This document shows, piece by piece, positions 55,748-64,000 of a stretch of DNA of 64,000 bases. The stretch's first letter is position 1; each line of letters starts with the position of its first letter. Source of the DNA: CAVONB01 sp963697205 (GTDB lineage: Bacteria; Pseudomonadota; Alphaproteobacteria; Rhizobiales; Hyphomicrobiaceae); the NCBI GenBank assembly GCA_963697205.1, contig CAVONB010000010.1:186001-250000 (forward strand). Direction: 5' to 3'. The position numbers and the translations under genes are program-made. The notes below the pieces were generated by a model that was not told where the DNA came from, ran no database searches, and saw only the letters and a program-made list of their open reading frames with translations.

Positions 55748-56742
55748 TAGAACATCGCCGGATGCACGCGGTCGGGCGGCGAATGCCCGTCGAGGAAGGT
55801 CTTGATGTTGATGATCACCTTCTCGCCCATGTCGATGCGACCCTCGATCGTCGAGGAGCCCATGTGCGGCAGCGCGACCACGCGGTTCGACGCCAGCAGC
55901 TTCGGATTGACCGCGGGCTCGTGCTCGAACACGTCCAGACCCGCTCCGGCAATGGCATCCGATTCGATCAGCCGCGCGAGCTCGTTCTCGTCGATCACCT
56001 CGCCGCGCGCGGTGTTGACGATGTAGGACGTGGGCTTGAGCAGCTTCAGCCGCCGCGCCGACAGCAGGTGGTAGGTCGCCGGCGTGTGCGGGCAGTTGAC
56101 CGACACGATGTCCATGCGCGCGAGCATCTGGTCGAGGCTCTCCCAGTACGTCGCCTCCAGCTCCTGCTCGACGTCCTCCGCCACGCGGCGGCGGTTGTGG
56201 TAATGGATCTGCAAGCCGAACGCCTTGGCGCGCCGCGCCACCGCCTGGCCGATGCGGCCCATGCCGATGATGCCGAGCCGCTTGCCCCAGATGCGATGTC
56301 CGAGCATCCACGTTGGCGACCATCCCGACCAGTGTGTGCTCGGATCCTTCAGGTAGGCCGTGCCCTCCGCCAGCCGGCGCGGCACGGCCAGGATCAGCGC
56401 CATCGTCATGTCGGCGGTGTCCTCGGTCAGCACGCCCGGCGTGTTGGTGACGGTGATGCCGCGATTGCGGGCCGTGTCGAGATCGACGTTGTCGACGCCG
56501 GTGCCGAAGTTCGCGATCAGCTTCAGTTGCGGCCCCGCCTGCGCGATCACGGCGCGGTCGATGCGGTCCGTGACGGTCGGCACCAGCACGTCGGCGACCC
56601 GTACCGCCTCGACCAGTTGCGCCGGCGACATCGGCGTGTCGCTGTCGTTCAGCCGCGCGTCGAACAGCTCGCGCATGCGCGTCTCCACCACGTCTGGCAG
56701 CCGGCGCGTGACGATGACGAGGGGCTTCTTGGATGTGGGCAT
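55747..56742 (-). CDS. D-isomer-specific 2-hydroxyacid dehydrogenase (glyoxylate/hydroxypyruvate reductase-like)
   Basis: 331 residues, NAD(P)H-dependent. The N-terminal catalytic domain leads to the nucleotide-binding motif GKRLGIIGMGRIGQAVARRA (GxGxxG near residue 157). The catalytic triad is Arg in VNTARGEVIDE, Glu in LDVFEHEPAVN and His in ALPHMGSST. GTGVDNVDLDTARNRGITVT is the usual hinge. The insertion THWSGWSPTWMLGHRIWGKR is typical of the glyoxylate reductase group. It would reduce glyoxylate or hydroxypyruvate or oxidise a D-hydroxyacid. It has no operon partner on its strand here. Confidence 0.9.
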   Translation of the reverse strand: MPTSKKPLVIVTRRLPDVVETRMRELFDARLNDSDTPMSPAQLVEAVRVADVLVPTVTDRIDRAVIAQAGPQLKLIANFGTGVDNVDLDTARNRGITVTNTPGVLTEDTADMTMALILAVPRRLAEGTAYLKDPSTHWSGWSPTWMLGHRIWGKRLGIIGMGRIGQAVARRAKAFGLQIHYHNRRRVAEDVEQELEATYWESLDQMLARMDIVSVNCPHTPATYHLLSARRLKLLKPTSYIVNTARGEVIDENELARLIESDAIAGAGLDVFEHEPAVNPKLLASNRVVALPHMGSSTIEGRIDMGEKVIINIKTFLDGHSPPDRVHPAMF

Positions 56743-56975
56743 GTCGAGACGTCCGGGTCAGGTCGAGGTGCGTTGGGCCGCGGCGTGTGCGGGTGCGAGA
56801 CGAAGAGGCGCGCCGCTGGCGGCGCACCGGGCGCACCCAGGATGCCATAACAGAAGCCATCGGGAAGACAAGCTGGCGGATGGAGTAAGCCTTGACGGCG
56901 ACCGCCACGGTATCCGGAGAAACGGCGTTTGGGGCTTGATCTATCGAGGCAAATCAGGGGTAGAACAACCCTGTT

Positions 56976-57650
56976 ATGGCAAACCGCGCGATCTTGCCCA
57001 GCCTTGACCGATCAGCCGGGACACCGGACCCGATCAGCCGTGCCCAGGCACGGGCGGGCGCCCGCGCCCGCGGGCTTGCGGTCTCGCTTACCACGCTGGC
57101 GAGCGTCTCAGGGCTTGTCCCGTGGCCTGTCGCGCAGGCGAACGCCGCCGAACAGGTGGCCGCCGCCGTGGTCGCCGGCCCCGCCAAGAGCGGCCTGCCG
57201 CTCCCGCGCTTCGTCAGCCTGAAGTCGAACCGCGTCAACTTGCGCAAGGGCCCGGGCACCGAATACCCGACGACCTGGGTGTTCCGCCGCGCCGGCTGGC
57301 CGCTCGAGGTGATCGAGGAGTTCGAAGGCTGGCGCCAGGTCCGTGATGCCGACGGCACGACCGGCTGGATGCTGCAGTCCTTCCTCTCCGGCCGCCGGAC
57401 CGCCCTCGTCCGTCCCTGGGACCTCGCCGCCGCCAGCGGCACGCAAGGTGCCGGCAGCAAGCAGGCTCAGGTGGCCCTGCGCGACGACGAATCCGCAACG
57501 AGCCAGACCGTGGCACTACTCGAGGTCGGCGTCGTCGCCGGCATCAACAGCTGTAACGGCAAATGGTGCCACGTCACCGTAGGCGACTATCGCGGCTGGA
57601 TCGAGCAGAAGGCACTTTGGGGCGTCTACGCGGGCGAGCGGATCCGCTGA
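56976..57650 (+). CDS. Exported bacterial SH3-domain protein
   Basis: 224 residues with an N-terminal signal-like segment (LAVSLTTLASVSGLVPWPVA then QANA). Two SH3-like units follow. One starts FVSLKSNRVNLRKGPGTEYP with WVFRRAGWPLEVIEEFEGWR and TGWMLQSFLSGRRTALV. The second is QAQVALRDDESATSQTVALL to WCHVTVGDYRGWIEQKALWG. The NLRxGPG motif and paired domains are usual in the alphaproteobacterial DUF1058/SH3_4 group. Likely periplasmic and involved in wall binding. It converges with irr. Confidence 0.85.
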   Translation: MANRAILPSLDRSAGTPDPISRAQARAGARARGLAVSLTTLASVSGLVPWPVAQANAAEQVAAAVVAGPAKSGLPLPRFVSLKSNRVNLRKGPGTEYPTTWVFRRAGWPLEVIEEFEGWRQVRDADGTTGWMLQSFLSGRRTALVRPWDLAAASGTQGAGSKQAQVALRDDESATSQTVALLEVGVVAGINSCNGKWCHVTVGDYRGWIEQKALWGVYAGERIR

Positions 57651-57712
57651 CACGGGGGCACAACCCGCCCGCCATCCCGGGGCTTGGTCCCGGGACCGCC
57701 ATCCCGGCTGGC

Positions 57713-58153
57713 TTAGCGTGTTTTCTCGACCAGCCGCACGACCACGTCGATGTGGCTGATCTCCATCCCCTCGGGCGGCTGCGGCAGGCCGTCGACGCGG
57801 ATGCTGTCGCCGGGAATGTCGACCACGTGGCCGTCACGCTCGATGTAGAAATGATTGTGGTTCGACGTGTTGGTGTCGAAGTGCGTGCGCGCGCCGTCGA
57901 TGGCGAGTTCACGCAACAGGCCCGCGCGCTTGAACTGGTGCAGCGTGTTGTAGACGGTGGCAAGCGAAACGCGCTCGCCGAAGGCGACCGCTTCCTCGTG
58001 CAGCACCTCCGCCGTCACGTGACGGTCCCCGCCGCCGAACAGCAGGCTGCCCAGCGCCATCCGCTGACGCGTCGGCCTGAGGCCGGCGCCGCGCAGCATC
58101 TCCGCCACGTCACGCTCCGGCGATGTTTGCGGCATGTCCAGGCTCTCGTCCAT
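57713..58153 (-). CDS. irr: Irr-type iron response regulator, Fur family
   Basis: 146 residues from ATG 58153 (MDESLDMPQTSPERDVAEML). The Fur-family winged helix (GLRPTRQRMALGSLLFGGGD, VSLATVYNTLHQFKRAGLLR) and the dimerisation domain are present. The stretch TNTSNHNHFYIERDGHVVDI is the Irr version of the metal/haem site. It differs from Fur, which has further His/Cys. No GCPWHD haem-regulatory motif is present near the N terminus, so this Irr is of the type lacking that motif. In Alphaproteobacteria Irr represses haem synthesis and iron-using genes when iron is low and is degraded on haem binding. A promoter-like pair lies at 58273-58300. Confidence 0.9.
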   Translation of the reverse strand: MDESLDMPQTSPERDVAEMLRGAGLRPTRQRMALGSLLFGGGDRHVTAEVLHEEAVAFGERVSLATVYNTLHQFKRAGLLRELAIDGARTHFDTNTSNHNHFYIERDGHVVDIPGDSIRVDGLPQPPEGMEISHIDVVVRLVEKTR

Positions 58154-58272
58154 CCGTCTGCTCGTCTGACCGGCCGCGACCCCGGTGCCTCGTCTGGCCA
58201 TCGGGGTCGATGCGCATAGCTGATGGCCCACGGGACGCACGGGCGTGCGGCCTGCGGGTCCGAGGAGCCCAC

Positions 58273-58300
58273 TATATAGGCCAATGTGGCGATCCCGCAA
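58273..58300 (-). promoter_or_regulatory. Predicted promoter of irr
   Basis: Read on the minus strand: -35 TTGCGG, a 16-base spacer, -10 TATATA, about 120 bases before the irr ATG at 58153. It is the best sigma-70-like pair in the irr/ceramidase gap. The rest of the 306-base gap (58154-58459) shows no other feature. Confidence 0.45.
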
Positions 58301-58459
58301 CGCCCACCCTTGCGCGGACGCATATCGGTCACGGTGCGGCGCGCCGCGGGTGGTCGAATGGGTTAACCCTGAGGCGCCCGGTCGGCCACATGCGAGTGCG
58401 TCGGCAGGATCGGCCGCAGGAGAACGGGCCGTAGGAAGTTGAGCCGCAGGAGATGGGCC

Positions 58460-59194
58460 GTGGACTGGTGGGACCAGATCTATCGCTATTGCGAGCGCGG
58501 CCAGAGCGCGGCCTTCTGGGCCGAGCCCTTCAACGCGGTGACCAACCTGGCGTTCATCCTCGCCGCGCTCGCCGCCGCACTGGAGCTTGCCCGCCGCCGC
58601 GACGGCCCACACCCTGCCGCCTGGGCATTGACCGGCCTGGTGTTCGTGATCGGCGTCGGCAGCTTCCTCTTCCACACCTACGCCACGCGCTGGGCTGCGG
58701 TCGCCGACGTCGCCCCGATCGGCCTGTTCATGATCGCCTATCTCGTCTACGCGCTGCGGGCCTACCTGCGGCTCGGCTGGATCGTCACGGCGGTGGGCCT
58801 CGCCGTGTTCGTCGGCGCGCTGCAATACGCCGGCGACATCCAGTGCCGCAATCCCGGCCTGCTATCTGTAACGGCTGCTGCCCGCGGGCCCTGTCTCAAC
58901 GGCACGCTCGGCTATGCGCCGGCTTTTCTCGCTATGCTGGGCATCGGCGTCGTGCTCGCCGGGCAGCGGCATCCGGCCGGCCGCTACGTGCTGGCGGCAT
59001 CGATCGTTTTCCTGGTCTCCATGCTGTTTCGCACGATCGACTGGGAGGTCTGCGCCCTGACGCGGATCGCCGGCCGCGCGCGTGGCACGCACTTCCTCTG
59101 GCACGTCCTCAACGCCACGACGCTCTACCTGCTGTTGCGTGCAGCCATCCGCAACGGGCGGACGACGCCCCGCCGCGCTGCCGGTTCGACGTGA
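58460..59194 (+). CDS. Ceramidase-family (alkaline ceramidase-like) membrane protein
   Basis: 244 residues with seven hydrophobic helices. Conserved polar residues fit the ceramidase/CREST superfamily: EPFNAVTNLAFILAAL in helix 1, GVGSFLFHTYATRWAAVADV (H, D) in mid-protein, and THFLWHVLNATTLYLLL (HxxxH) at the end. These His and Asp residues are the expected zinc site. I choose GTG 58460 (GCAGGAGAT lies just upstream); an in-frame TTG at 58439 is the alternative. Bacterial members have unproven substrates. It is divergent from irr. Confidence 0.82.
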   Translation: MDWWDQIYRYCERGQSAAFWAEPFNAVTNLAFILAALAAALELARRRDGPHPAAWALTGLVFVIGVGSFLFHTYATRWAAVADVAPIGLFMIAYLVYALRAYLRLGWIVTAVGLAVFVGALQYAGDIQCRNPGLLSVTAAARGPCLNGTLGYAPAFLAMLGIGVVLAGQRHPAGRYVLAASIVFLVSMLFRTIDWEVCALTRIAGRARGTHFLWHVLNATTLYLLLRAAIRNGRTTPRRAAGST

Positions 59195-59199
59195 GCGCA

Positions 59200-59904
59200 T
59201 CAAGTCTTGTCGAAGCCGGCCTTGCTGCGCGCGCCCGCCGTGTCGTCCGCCGTCATCAGCGCGATCAGGCGCCGCGCCAACTCGGGCGCCGCCGCGTGTG
59301 CGGCCACCGCCGCCGTATACGTGGTCGCCAGCTCGAATTCGGCTGGCAGGTTGCCAACGACCGCCAGTCCAGGCGTGTGCAGGATCTCCGTCACCTGGGT
59401 GACGCCGATCGGCTGGCCGCCGCGCTGCTCGGCCATCTTGCCCATGGCCATCGTGCCGTTGGGGAATACCTTCAGCCGGGCCTGGACTTCGGCGGCGATT
59501 CCGAGCGCTTCCAGCGTCCGTTGGACGTGGATGCCCGCGGTCGCAAGCTTGGTGTCGGGCGTGTAGATGGCGTCGGCCGCGCGAAAGGCCTCGCGCAGTT
59601 CGTCCGCGGTCCGGATCGGGGGCATGGCATCACACGCGCGCACCGCCACGGCCGTGCGCACGACGCCGAGGTCGACGGCGCTACCGGCCACGAGTTCGCC
59701 GCTCGCGATCAGTGCATCGATCAGCGCCCGCGATAGGATCACGACGTCGGCCGCGGCGCCCGCGACCACCTTGTCGCGAATGGCGCCAACGGCGGTGTAG
59801 GTGCCGTGGATCTCGGCCTGAGTCTCAGCCGTGAAGCGGTCGGTCACGGCCGCAACTAGCCCGTGTGCCGCGCCTCCGCTCAGGAGTTGGAGTGTCGTGG
59901 TCAT
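59200..59904 (-). CDS. ModA-like periplasmic-binding-fold protein without signal peptide
   Basis: 234 residues from ATG 59904 (MTTTLQLLSGGAAHGLVAAV), the two-lobe fold of molybdate/tungstate-type substrate-binding proteins. The lead LQLLSGGAAHGL corresponds to the first strand after the signal peptide in ModA. ADVVILSRALIDAL is the hinge. LPAEFELATTYTAAVAAHAA is the usual C-terminal lobe. There is no signal sequence and no ABC permease or ATPase next to it, so a cytoplasmic or moonlighting binding protein is more likely than a transporter subunit. The ceramidase gene converges with it. Confidence 0.75.
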   Translation of the reverse strand: MTTTLQLLSGGAAHGLVAAVTDRFTAETQAEIHGTYTAVGAIRDKVVAGAAADVVILSRALIDALIASGELVAGSAVDLGVVRTAVAVRACDAMPPIRTADELREAFRAADAIYTPDTKLATAGIHVQRTLEALGIAAEVQARLKVFPNGTMAMGKMAEQRGGQPIGVTQVTEILHTPGLAVVGNLPAEFELATTYTAAVAAHAAAPELARRLIALMTADDTAGARSKAGFDKT

Positions 59905-60208
59905 GGCCCGCGTCCTCGCTGCCGGGGCGGCCCGGGCGACAGGCCGGACGCCTGCCGGTGATGTTAGGACACTTGCCCGGGCCTGCCTATCGCCAACGCC
60001 ACGCCCGCAATCCTCGCGCCGCGCCGCAGCCCGATCGAGCGCACACCGACCGCTTCGACCGCCGCGGGGCTTGGCTTGGCGTCGCCACATGGACATATTA
60101 AGGATCAACTCAGATACGGTGCTGGTGTCCCACGCTTGCCGTTGCAGGCCCGCAGGTGCTGGCCACCGGCCATAAGGACACGTCAGCCGCCCCCGGAAGG
60201 AAGCAAGC
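59905..60208. other. Intergenic region upstream of the S1C pseudo-protease
   Basis: 304 bases. The GC-rich left part holds nothing recognised. An A+T-rich stretch, ACATGGACATATTAAGGATC (about 60086-60105), with TTGGCT near 60071, is a weak promoter candidate for the gene at 60209. No tRNA or repeat is present. Confidence 0.35.
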
Positions 60209-61151
60209 GTGCAACCGAGGCCCGAGGACTACGACTATGATCTCGACGAGGCGCTGTCCGCCGTCGTCGGGCTGCGCACCATCGTGCCTTCCGACGCGTT
60301 CTCCGCCGAGACGCTGGGCACGGAGCGCTCGGGCAGCGGCGTGATCATCGGCAAGGACGGCCTCGTACTGACCATCGGCTATCTCGTTGTCGAGGCCGAG
60401 ACCGTCTGGATCACCCTGGGCGACGGCCGCACGCTGCCCGGTCACGTGCTCGCCTACGATCACGAGACCGGCTTCGGCCTGGTGCAGGCGCTCGTTCGCA
60501 TGGAGCTGCCGTGGCTTGAGCTCGGGTCGTCGTCGGATGCAATCGTAGGCGACGACGTCGTCATCGCCGGCGTCGGCGGCCGGCGCAATGCGGTCGCCAC
60601 GCGCGTGGTCGCGAAGCAGGAGTTCGCGGGCTATTGGGAATACCTGCTCGAGCAGGCCCTCTTCACCGCGCCGGCCCATCCCAATTGGGGCGGCACCGCG
60701 CTGATCGGCCCGACCGGCGAGCTGATCGGCATCGGCTCCCTCCAGTTGCAGCATTCGCGCGCCGACGGCGGCACCGAGGATCTGAACATGATCGTGCCGA
60801 TCGATCTCTTGAAGCCAATCCTCAAGAGCCTGCGCACCACAGGCCGCGCCGGCCGCCCGCCGCGGCCCTGGCTCGGCTTCTATGCCACCGAGTTGGAGGA
60901 CAAACTCGTCGTCGCCGGCTTGTCGAATCGTGGACCTGCGCGCGCCGGCGATTTGCGCGGTGGCGATATCCTTCTGGCCGTCGACGGCGAGGAGGTGACG
61001 TCGCTGGCGGACCTGTTCCGCAAGATCTGGTCGCTCGGCCCTGCCGGTGTCGAGGTGCCGCTGCTCGTGTTCCGCGACGGCAAGAACTCGAGACCTGCGC
61101 ATCAAATCCGCCGATCGCAACCGGTTCCTGCGCGCACCCACGTTGCACTGA
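60209..61151 (+). CDS. S1C (HtrA/DegP-like) protease homologue with PDZ domain, catalytic residues lost (frameshifted)
   Basis: About 313 residues from GTG 60209 (MQPRPEDYDYDLDEALSAVV). The trypsin-like domain keeps its framework, but the triad is gone: LTIGYLVVEAE replaces the L-T-N-A-H-V-V of DegP, DHETGFGLVQ replaces D-x-x-x-D-L-A, and HPNWGGTALIGP replaces G-N-S-G-G-P. A PDZ domain follows (ARAGDLRGGDILLAVDGEEV). Near 61090 an extra base breaks the frame after DGKN. The restored tail is LRIKSADRNRFLRAPTLH, stopping at 61149-61151. The long open frame continuing to 61798 is a false fusion with the next gene. Confidence 0.78.
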
Positions 61152-61339
61152 CGTCACCGCCGGATCCGGTGCTGGATCCCGTGTCGCCGCCCGCCGCTGG
61201 GCTAGCTGCTGGGCCAACTGCTGGGTCCGCGCCTGACAAGTGCCGGGCAAGCCGCCCGGCCGCGAGCCAGGAGCGTCACGGACTTGTCATTTCCACGCAC
61301 ACGGGTGAGACTGTCGTGCGTGGGACAGGAGACCCGACG

Positions 61340-61798
61340 TTGAGCGATACCGACCCGATAGTCTTGCGCCCGTGGCCGGCGGGCGGACGGAGAGACACTG
61401 TCCACGAAACCGGCCCGAGCCATGGCCCGAGCGGGCAGACCTCGACCGGACCGATCGTCGTCACTGGGCCACGCCCGCACGGCGCCGCCAGTGGGCCGCA
61501 AACGGTACGGTTCACCCGCCAGGAACTGAGCGATATTCTCAACGTCTACGGTCGCATGGTGGCGGCCGGCGAATGGCGTGACTACGCCATCGACATGGGC
61601 CGCGAGACGGCGTCGTTCTCCGTCTACCGCCGCTCCAGCGAGTATGCGCTCTATCGCATCGTCAAGAATCCGAAGCTTGCCCGGAAGCAGGGCGCCTACA
61701 GCGTCGTCGCCGCCACCGGCCTCATTCTGAAGCGCGGCCCGGACCTGCGCCGCGTGCTCGCCGTCTTCGACAAGCGCCCGAGCCTCGTCGAAGCCTAG
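61340..61798 (+). CDS. DUF2794 domain-containing protein
   Basis: 152 residues. The start is TTG 61340 (MSDTDPIVLRPWPAGGRRDT) behind AGGAG with an eight-base spacer. The in-frame codons upstream belong to the frameshifted pseudo-protease. A low-complexity lead to about residue 60 precedes the DUF2794 core: VRFTRQELSDILNVYGRMVA, then GEWRDYAIDMGRETASFSVY, LYRIVKNPKLARKQGAYSVV and ILKRGPDLRRVLAVFDKR. This family is restricted to Alphaproteobacteria and its function is unknown. It follows the pseudo-protease on the same strand. Confidence 0.85.
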   Translation: MSDTDPIVLRPWPAGGRRDTVHETGPSHGPSGQTSTGPIVVTGPRPHGAASGPQTVRFTRQELSDILNVYGRMVAAGEWRDYAIDMGRETASFSVYRRSSEYALYRIVKNPKLARKQGAYSVVAATGLILKRGPDLRRVLAVFDKRPSLVEA

Positions 61799-61955
61799 CA
61801 AGCCTGAAACGTGTGCGGCTGCCAGGGTGGCCCGCCCGCGTTCAAGCGACTTGCGCGAAGCGACGATGGTCCCAAAAAACAGGGGGGCCACGCGGGGTGC
61901 GGGGCGGCAAGCCCCGCTCATTCCCAGCCCCTCGCGCCACGAGCGTCCCCACCCG

Positions 61956-62489
61956 TCACGCCCCATCAGGCGCCGTCGTCTCGCCATCGCCCAGCGCGCG
62001 CTGCATCAGCACGCTGTCGAGCCATCGCCCGTGCTTGAAGCCGATGCCGTGCAGCGTCCCGCAGAACGTGAAACCGGCGCGCCGGTGGAGCGCCGTCGAC
62101 GCGACGTTTGCGCTGTCCCCGATCACGGCCAGCATCTGCCGGAAACCGGCCGCCTCGGATCGCCGGATCAGCGCCATCAGCAAGGCACGCCCCACGCCGC
62201 GGCCTTGCGCGTCCTGCGCAACGTAGATGGAATCCTCCACCGTCCAGCGATAGCCGATCCGCGCGCGGTAGCCGCTTGCGTAGGCGTAGCCCGCCACCGC
62301 GCCGCCTATCTCTGCAACGAGATAAGGGTAGCCGCCGCCGATGATCGCCGCATGCCGCCGGGTCATCTCCGCCACGTCCGGCGGCTCGTACTCCCAGCTT
62401 GCCCGCCCGCCCCGGACGGCCGGTGCATAGATGGCGGTCATGGCCGGAACATCTGCGGCCGTGGCGGGACGGATAAGAACTCCGGTCAC
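61956..62489 (-). CDS. GNAT family N-acetyltransferase (phosphinothricin acetyltransferase-like)
   Basis: 177 residues with the Pat/Bar-type GNAT pattern: IRPATAADVPAMTAIYAPAV at the start, EIGGAVAGYAYASGYRARIG, TVEDSIYVAQDAQGRGVGRA (acetyl-CoA P-loop), LRRRSE-like helix, and GFTFCGTLHGIGFKHGRWLD near the end. The nearest functional families acetylate phosphinothricin or methionine sulfoximine. In soil bacteria without a known producer nearby this is usually a detoxification enzyme. It stands between the DUF2794 gene (convergent) and the Bax-inhibitor-1 gene. Confidence 0.85.
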   Translation of the reverse strand: MTGVLIRPATAADVPAMTAIYAPAVRGGRASWEYEPPDVAEMTRRHAAIIGGGYPYLVAEIGGAVAGYAYASGYRARIGYRWTVEDSIYVAQDAQGRGVGRALLMALIRRSEAAGFRQMLAVIGDSANVASTALHRRAGFTFCGTLHGIGFKHGRWLDSVLMQRALGDGETTAPDGA

Positions 62490-62603
62490 GGGGGGCTCGA
62501 GGGCTGAGGCTGATGAGCGATGCGCCGCACTCTACCGCGACGGCTCGCCGCTGTCGTGCCCGTCGAAGGGACATCGCTGCGGTCCGCGCACCTGGAAAAA
62601 CAA

Positions 62604-62630
62604 AGGCCCCCGCTTCGTCAGCGGGGGCCT
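62604..62630 (-). terminator. Intrinsic terminator of the Bax-inhibitor-1 gene
   Basis: A perfect ten-base-pair stem AGGCCCCCGC/GCGGGGGCCT on a seven-base loop, followed on the minus strand by TTTGTTTTT. It lies 36 bases after the stop codon at 62666. It is the clearest factor-independent terminator in the window. Confidence 0.9.
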
Positions 62631-62665
62631 GGGTCGTGCGTCGTTTCAGGTTCCCGGTTTCGCGA

Positions 62666-63442
62666 TCACTCGCGGCTGCCGAACAGCGACAGCAGGAACT
62701 GGAACATGTTGACGAAGTCGAGGTACAGGCTGAGCGCACCGAAGATCGAGGCATGCGCCATCGCTTCGCTGTTTCCGGCCACCGTGTAGTACTCGTCCTT
62801 GATCCGCTGCGTGTCGTAGGCCGTGAGGCCCGCGAACACGAGCACGCCGATCACCGAGATGGCGAAGTGCAGCGCGCCGGACTGCAGGAACATGTTGACG
62901 AGACCGGCGATGATGATGCCGACCACGCCCATGATGAGGAACGATCCCCAGCCCGACAGATCCTTCTTCGTCGTGTAGCCGAACAGGCTGAGGCTGGCGA
63001 AGGCCGCTGCCGTGATGAAGAACATCTGCACGATCGACTGGCCGGTGTAGCGCAGGAAGATCGTCGACATCGACAGGCCCATCACGGCTGCGAATGCCCA
63101 GAACACCATCTGTGCCGTCGCCGCACTGGTCCGCGCGAACGACATGAACAGGATGAAGGCCAGCGGCGCCAGCACGATCACCCACATCAGCGGCGATCCG
63201 TAGACGGCCTTGCCGCCTTCGGTCAGCATCACCCCGTTGCGCAGCTTGGCGGCGGCCAGCGAGGGATCGTTGGTCGTCAGGAAGGAGAACATCGCGAATG
63301 CGACGACGCCCGTCAGGGCGAGTGCCAGCGTCATGTAGTTGTAGACGCCAACCATATAGGAGCGCAGGCCCTCGTCGACCTGCGCGTCCGCGCGGGTCGA
63401 AGTTGCGGCAACCTGAGCGTATCTGTTGTCGAACTGAGCCAT
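62666..63442 (-). CDS. Bax inhibitor-1 / YccA family membrane protein
   Basis: 258 residues from ATG 63442 (MAQFDNRYAQVAATSTRADA), with seven membrane helices after a polar lead. Family features include GLRSYMVGVYNYMTLALALT, LSMSTIFLRYTGQSIVQMFF and the C-terminal GLTAYDTQRIKDEY, which holds the conserved Asp pair of the pH-sensitive channel-like group. FGALSLYLDFVNMFQFLLSL ends the protein. Bacterial members are inner-membrane proteins of uncertain role, linked to FtsH or calcium leak. It ends in a strong intrinsic terminator. Confidence 0.9.
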   Translation of the reverse strand: MAQFDNRYAQVAATSTRADAQVDEGLRSYMVGVYNYMTLALALTGVVAFAMFSFLTTNDPSLAAAKLRNGVMLTEGGKAVYGSPLMWVIVLAPLAFILFMSFARTSAATAQMVFWAFAAVMGLSMSTIFLRYTGQSIVQMFFITAAAFASLSLFGYTTKKDLSGWGSFLIMGVVGIIIAGLVNMFLQSGALHFAISVIGVLVFAGLTAYDTQRIKDEYYTVAGNSEAMAHASIFGALSLYLDFVNMFQFLLSLFGSRE

Positions 63443-63590
63443 GTGAGTTCCCTTGAAGCCTCTTGCGACCGCGGGGGTCGTCCCCTGGAATATGCCGACG
63501 GCGCCGGCGCATTTCAAGGCGGACAACCCAATCCCGACCAGGGATATCGACTTTTTTGTGTCCAGGGTGCCGATCCGGTCACCCGGCGGC

Positions 63591-64000
63591 TTACTCCGCA
63601 CGAAGATATGGCACTGAAGGCGCTCTGAGAACGTGCCAGGTACCCAGTCCGCCGAACACCACCACCAGCCCGATCGCCAGACCCAGCGCCTGCCCGACCG
63701 CCACCCACGAAAATGTGAACGGCACGTCCATCACGGTCGTCAGCGCGATCCAGGCCGCCAGCGCGCCCAGCGCCACCGCGAACCCCGCCGTCACCGCCGC
63801 CGCGACCAGATACTCGAACAGGTGCGCGCTGATGATTCGCGCCCGGGTCGCGCCCAGGGTCTTCAGGATCACCGCCTGCTGGATGCGCCGGCGCTGGGCC
63901 GTGGCCAGCGCGCCAGCCAGCACCAGGGCGCCAGCCAACAGTGTGACGCTGCCCGCGGCCCTGACCGCCGTGATGATCTTCTCGAAGATCGCCGTGAACG
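63591..64000 (-). CDS. FtsX-like ABC transporter permease, C-terminal part (5' end outside the window)
   Basis: The frame is open through the right edge. It reads FEKIITAVRAAGSVTLLAGA, then the conserved AQRRRIQQAVILKTLGATRA segment of FtsX/YbbP-type permeases, and two further membrane helices (YLVAAAVTAGFAVALGALAA and WVAVGQALGLAIGLVVVFGG), ending SVPYLRAE. The type resembles the large YbbP permease, which pairs with a YbbA ATPase; that gene would lie to the right. Different subgroup from the zinc-cluster permease at 28752. Confidence 0.82.
   Translation of the reverse strand, partial: FTAIFEKIITAVRAAGSVTLLAGALVLAGALATAQRRRIQQAVILKTLGATRARIISAHLFEYLVAAAVTAGFAVALGALAAWIALTTVMDVPFTFSWVAVGQALGLAIGLVVVFGGLGTWHVLRAPSVPYLRAE

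Noticed and set aside
60209..61798. A single 529-residue protease-DUF2794 fusion
   Set aside because: The frame after about 61090 is not the protease frame. A one-base correction gives a normal PDZ tail ending at 61151, and a separate ribosome site and TTG start precede the DUF2794 part.

Overview
The window is GC-rich (about 65-70 % by eye), densely coded and clearly bacterial. Several genes point to an Alphaproteobacterium, most likely Hyphomicrobiales/Rhizobiales-like: an Irr-type Fur regulator, a class I (archaeal-type) lysyl-tRNA synthetase, a DUF2794 protein, a long PutA, a TadD-like TPR lipoprotein, and an M17 aminopeptidase followed by an NlpC/P60 hydrolase. I see no phage, insertion sequence, CRISPR array or rRNA. 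Two tRNAs are present (Thr-CGT and Gly-CCC).

Layout. Positions 1-26000 are a catabolic stretch. It holds a gamma-glutamyl-GABA-hydrolase-like amidotransferase, two flavin-dependent monooxygenases of the NtaA/SnaA/DszA type, an NHL-repeat protein, an MBL hydrolase, a three-subunit molybdenum hydroxylase (CoxMSL-like, but without the CO-dehydrogenase active-site cysteine), a type II dehydroquinase, a decarboxylase-type amidohydrolase, a CrtI-like oxidoreductase, a ThDP lyase with a CaiB-type CoA transferase, Pol IV, an MFS transporter, a large amidase, an alpha/beta hydrolase and PutA. Positions 26000-31400 hold MoeB and a Zur-box-preceded zinc-starvation cluster: a DUF2796 protein, an ABC ATPase, an FtsX-type permease and two DUF3299 proteins. 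Positions 31400-45000 hold an orphan molybdenum hydroxylase large subunit, two small genes, a TPR lipoprotein, aminopeptidase, NlpC/P60, CapA, lysyl-tRNA synthetase, an AraC regulator and a large unrecognised cysteine-patterned exported protein. Positions 45000-64000 are mixed housekeeping and regulation: aspS, a methyltransferase, an enoyl-CoA hydratase, an ScfR/RamB-like regulator, a winged-helix/hydrolase fusion of lower GC, a hydroxyacid dehydrogenase, irr, a ceramidase-like protein, a ModA-like protein, an S1C pseudo-protease, DUF2794, a GNAT and a Bax-inhibitor-1 protein.

How genes work together. The first 14 kb look like a pathway for an aromatic or heterocyclic acid: monooxygenase, hydroxylase, hydrolase or decarboxylase, then CoA transfer and C-C cleavage. 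The substrate cannot be read from sequence. The 27-31 kb cluster has the same content as the Zur-regulated PA4063-PA4066 locus of Pseudomonas aeruginosa.

Data quality. Nine genes carry at least 14 single-base frameshifts, and 13 of these shift the frame in the same direction (one extra base, or two missing). Three fall in lysyl-tRNA synthetase. This pattern looks far more like consensus errors than gene decay, so the affected genes are annotated here as whole genes with their break points.
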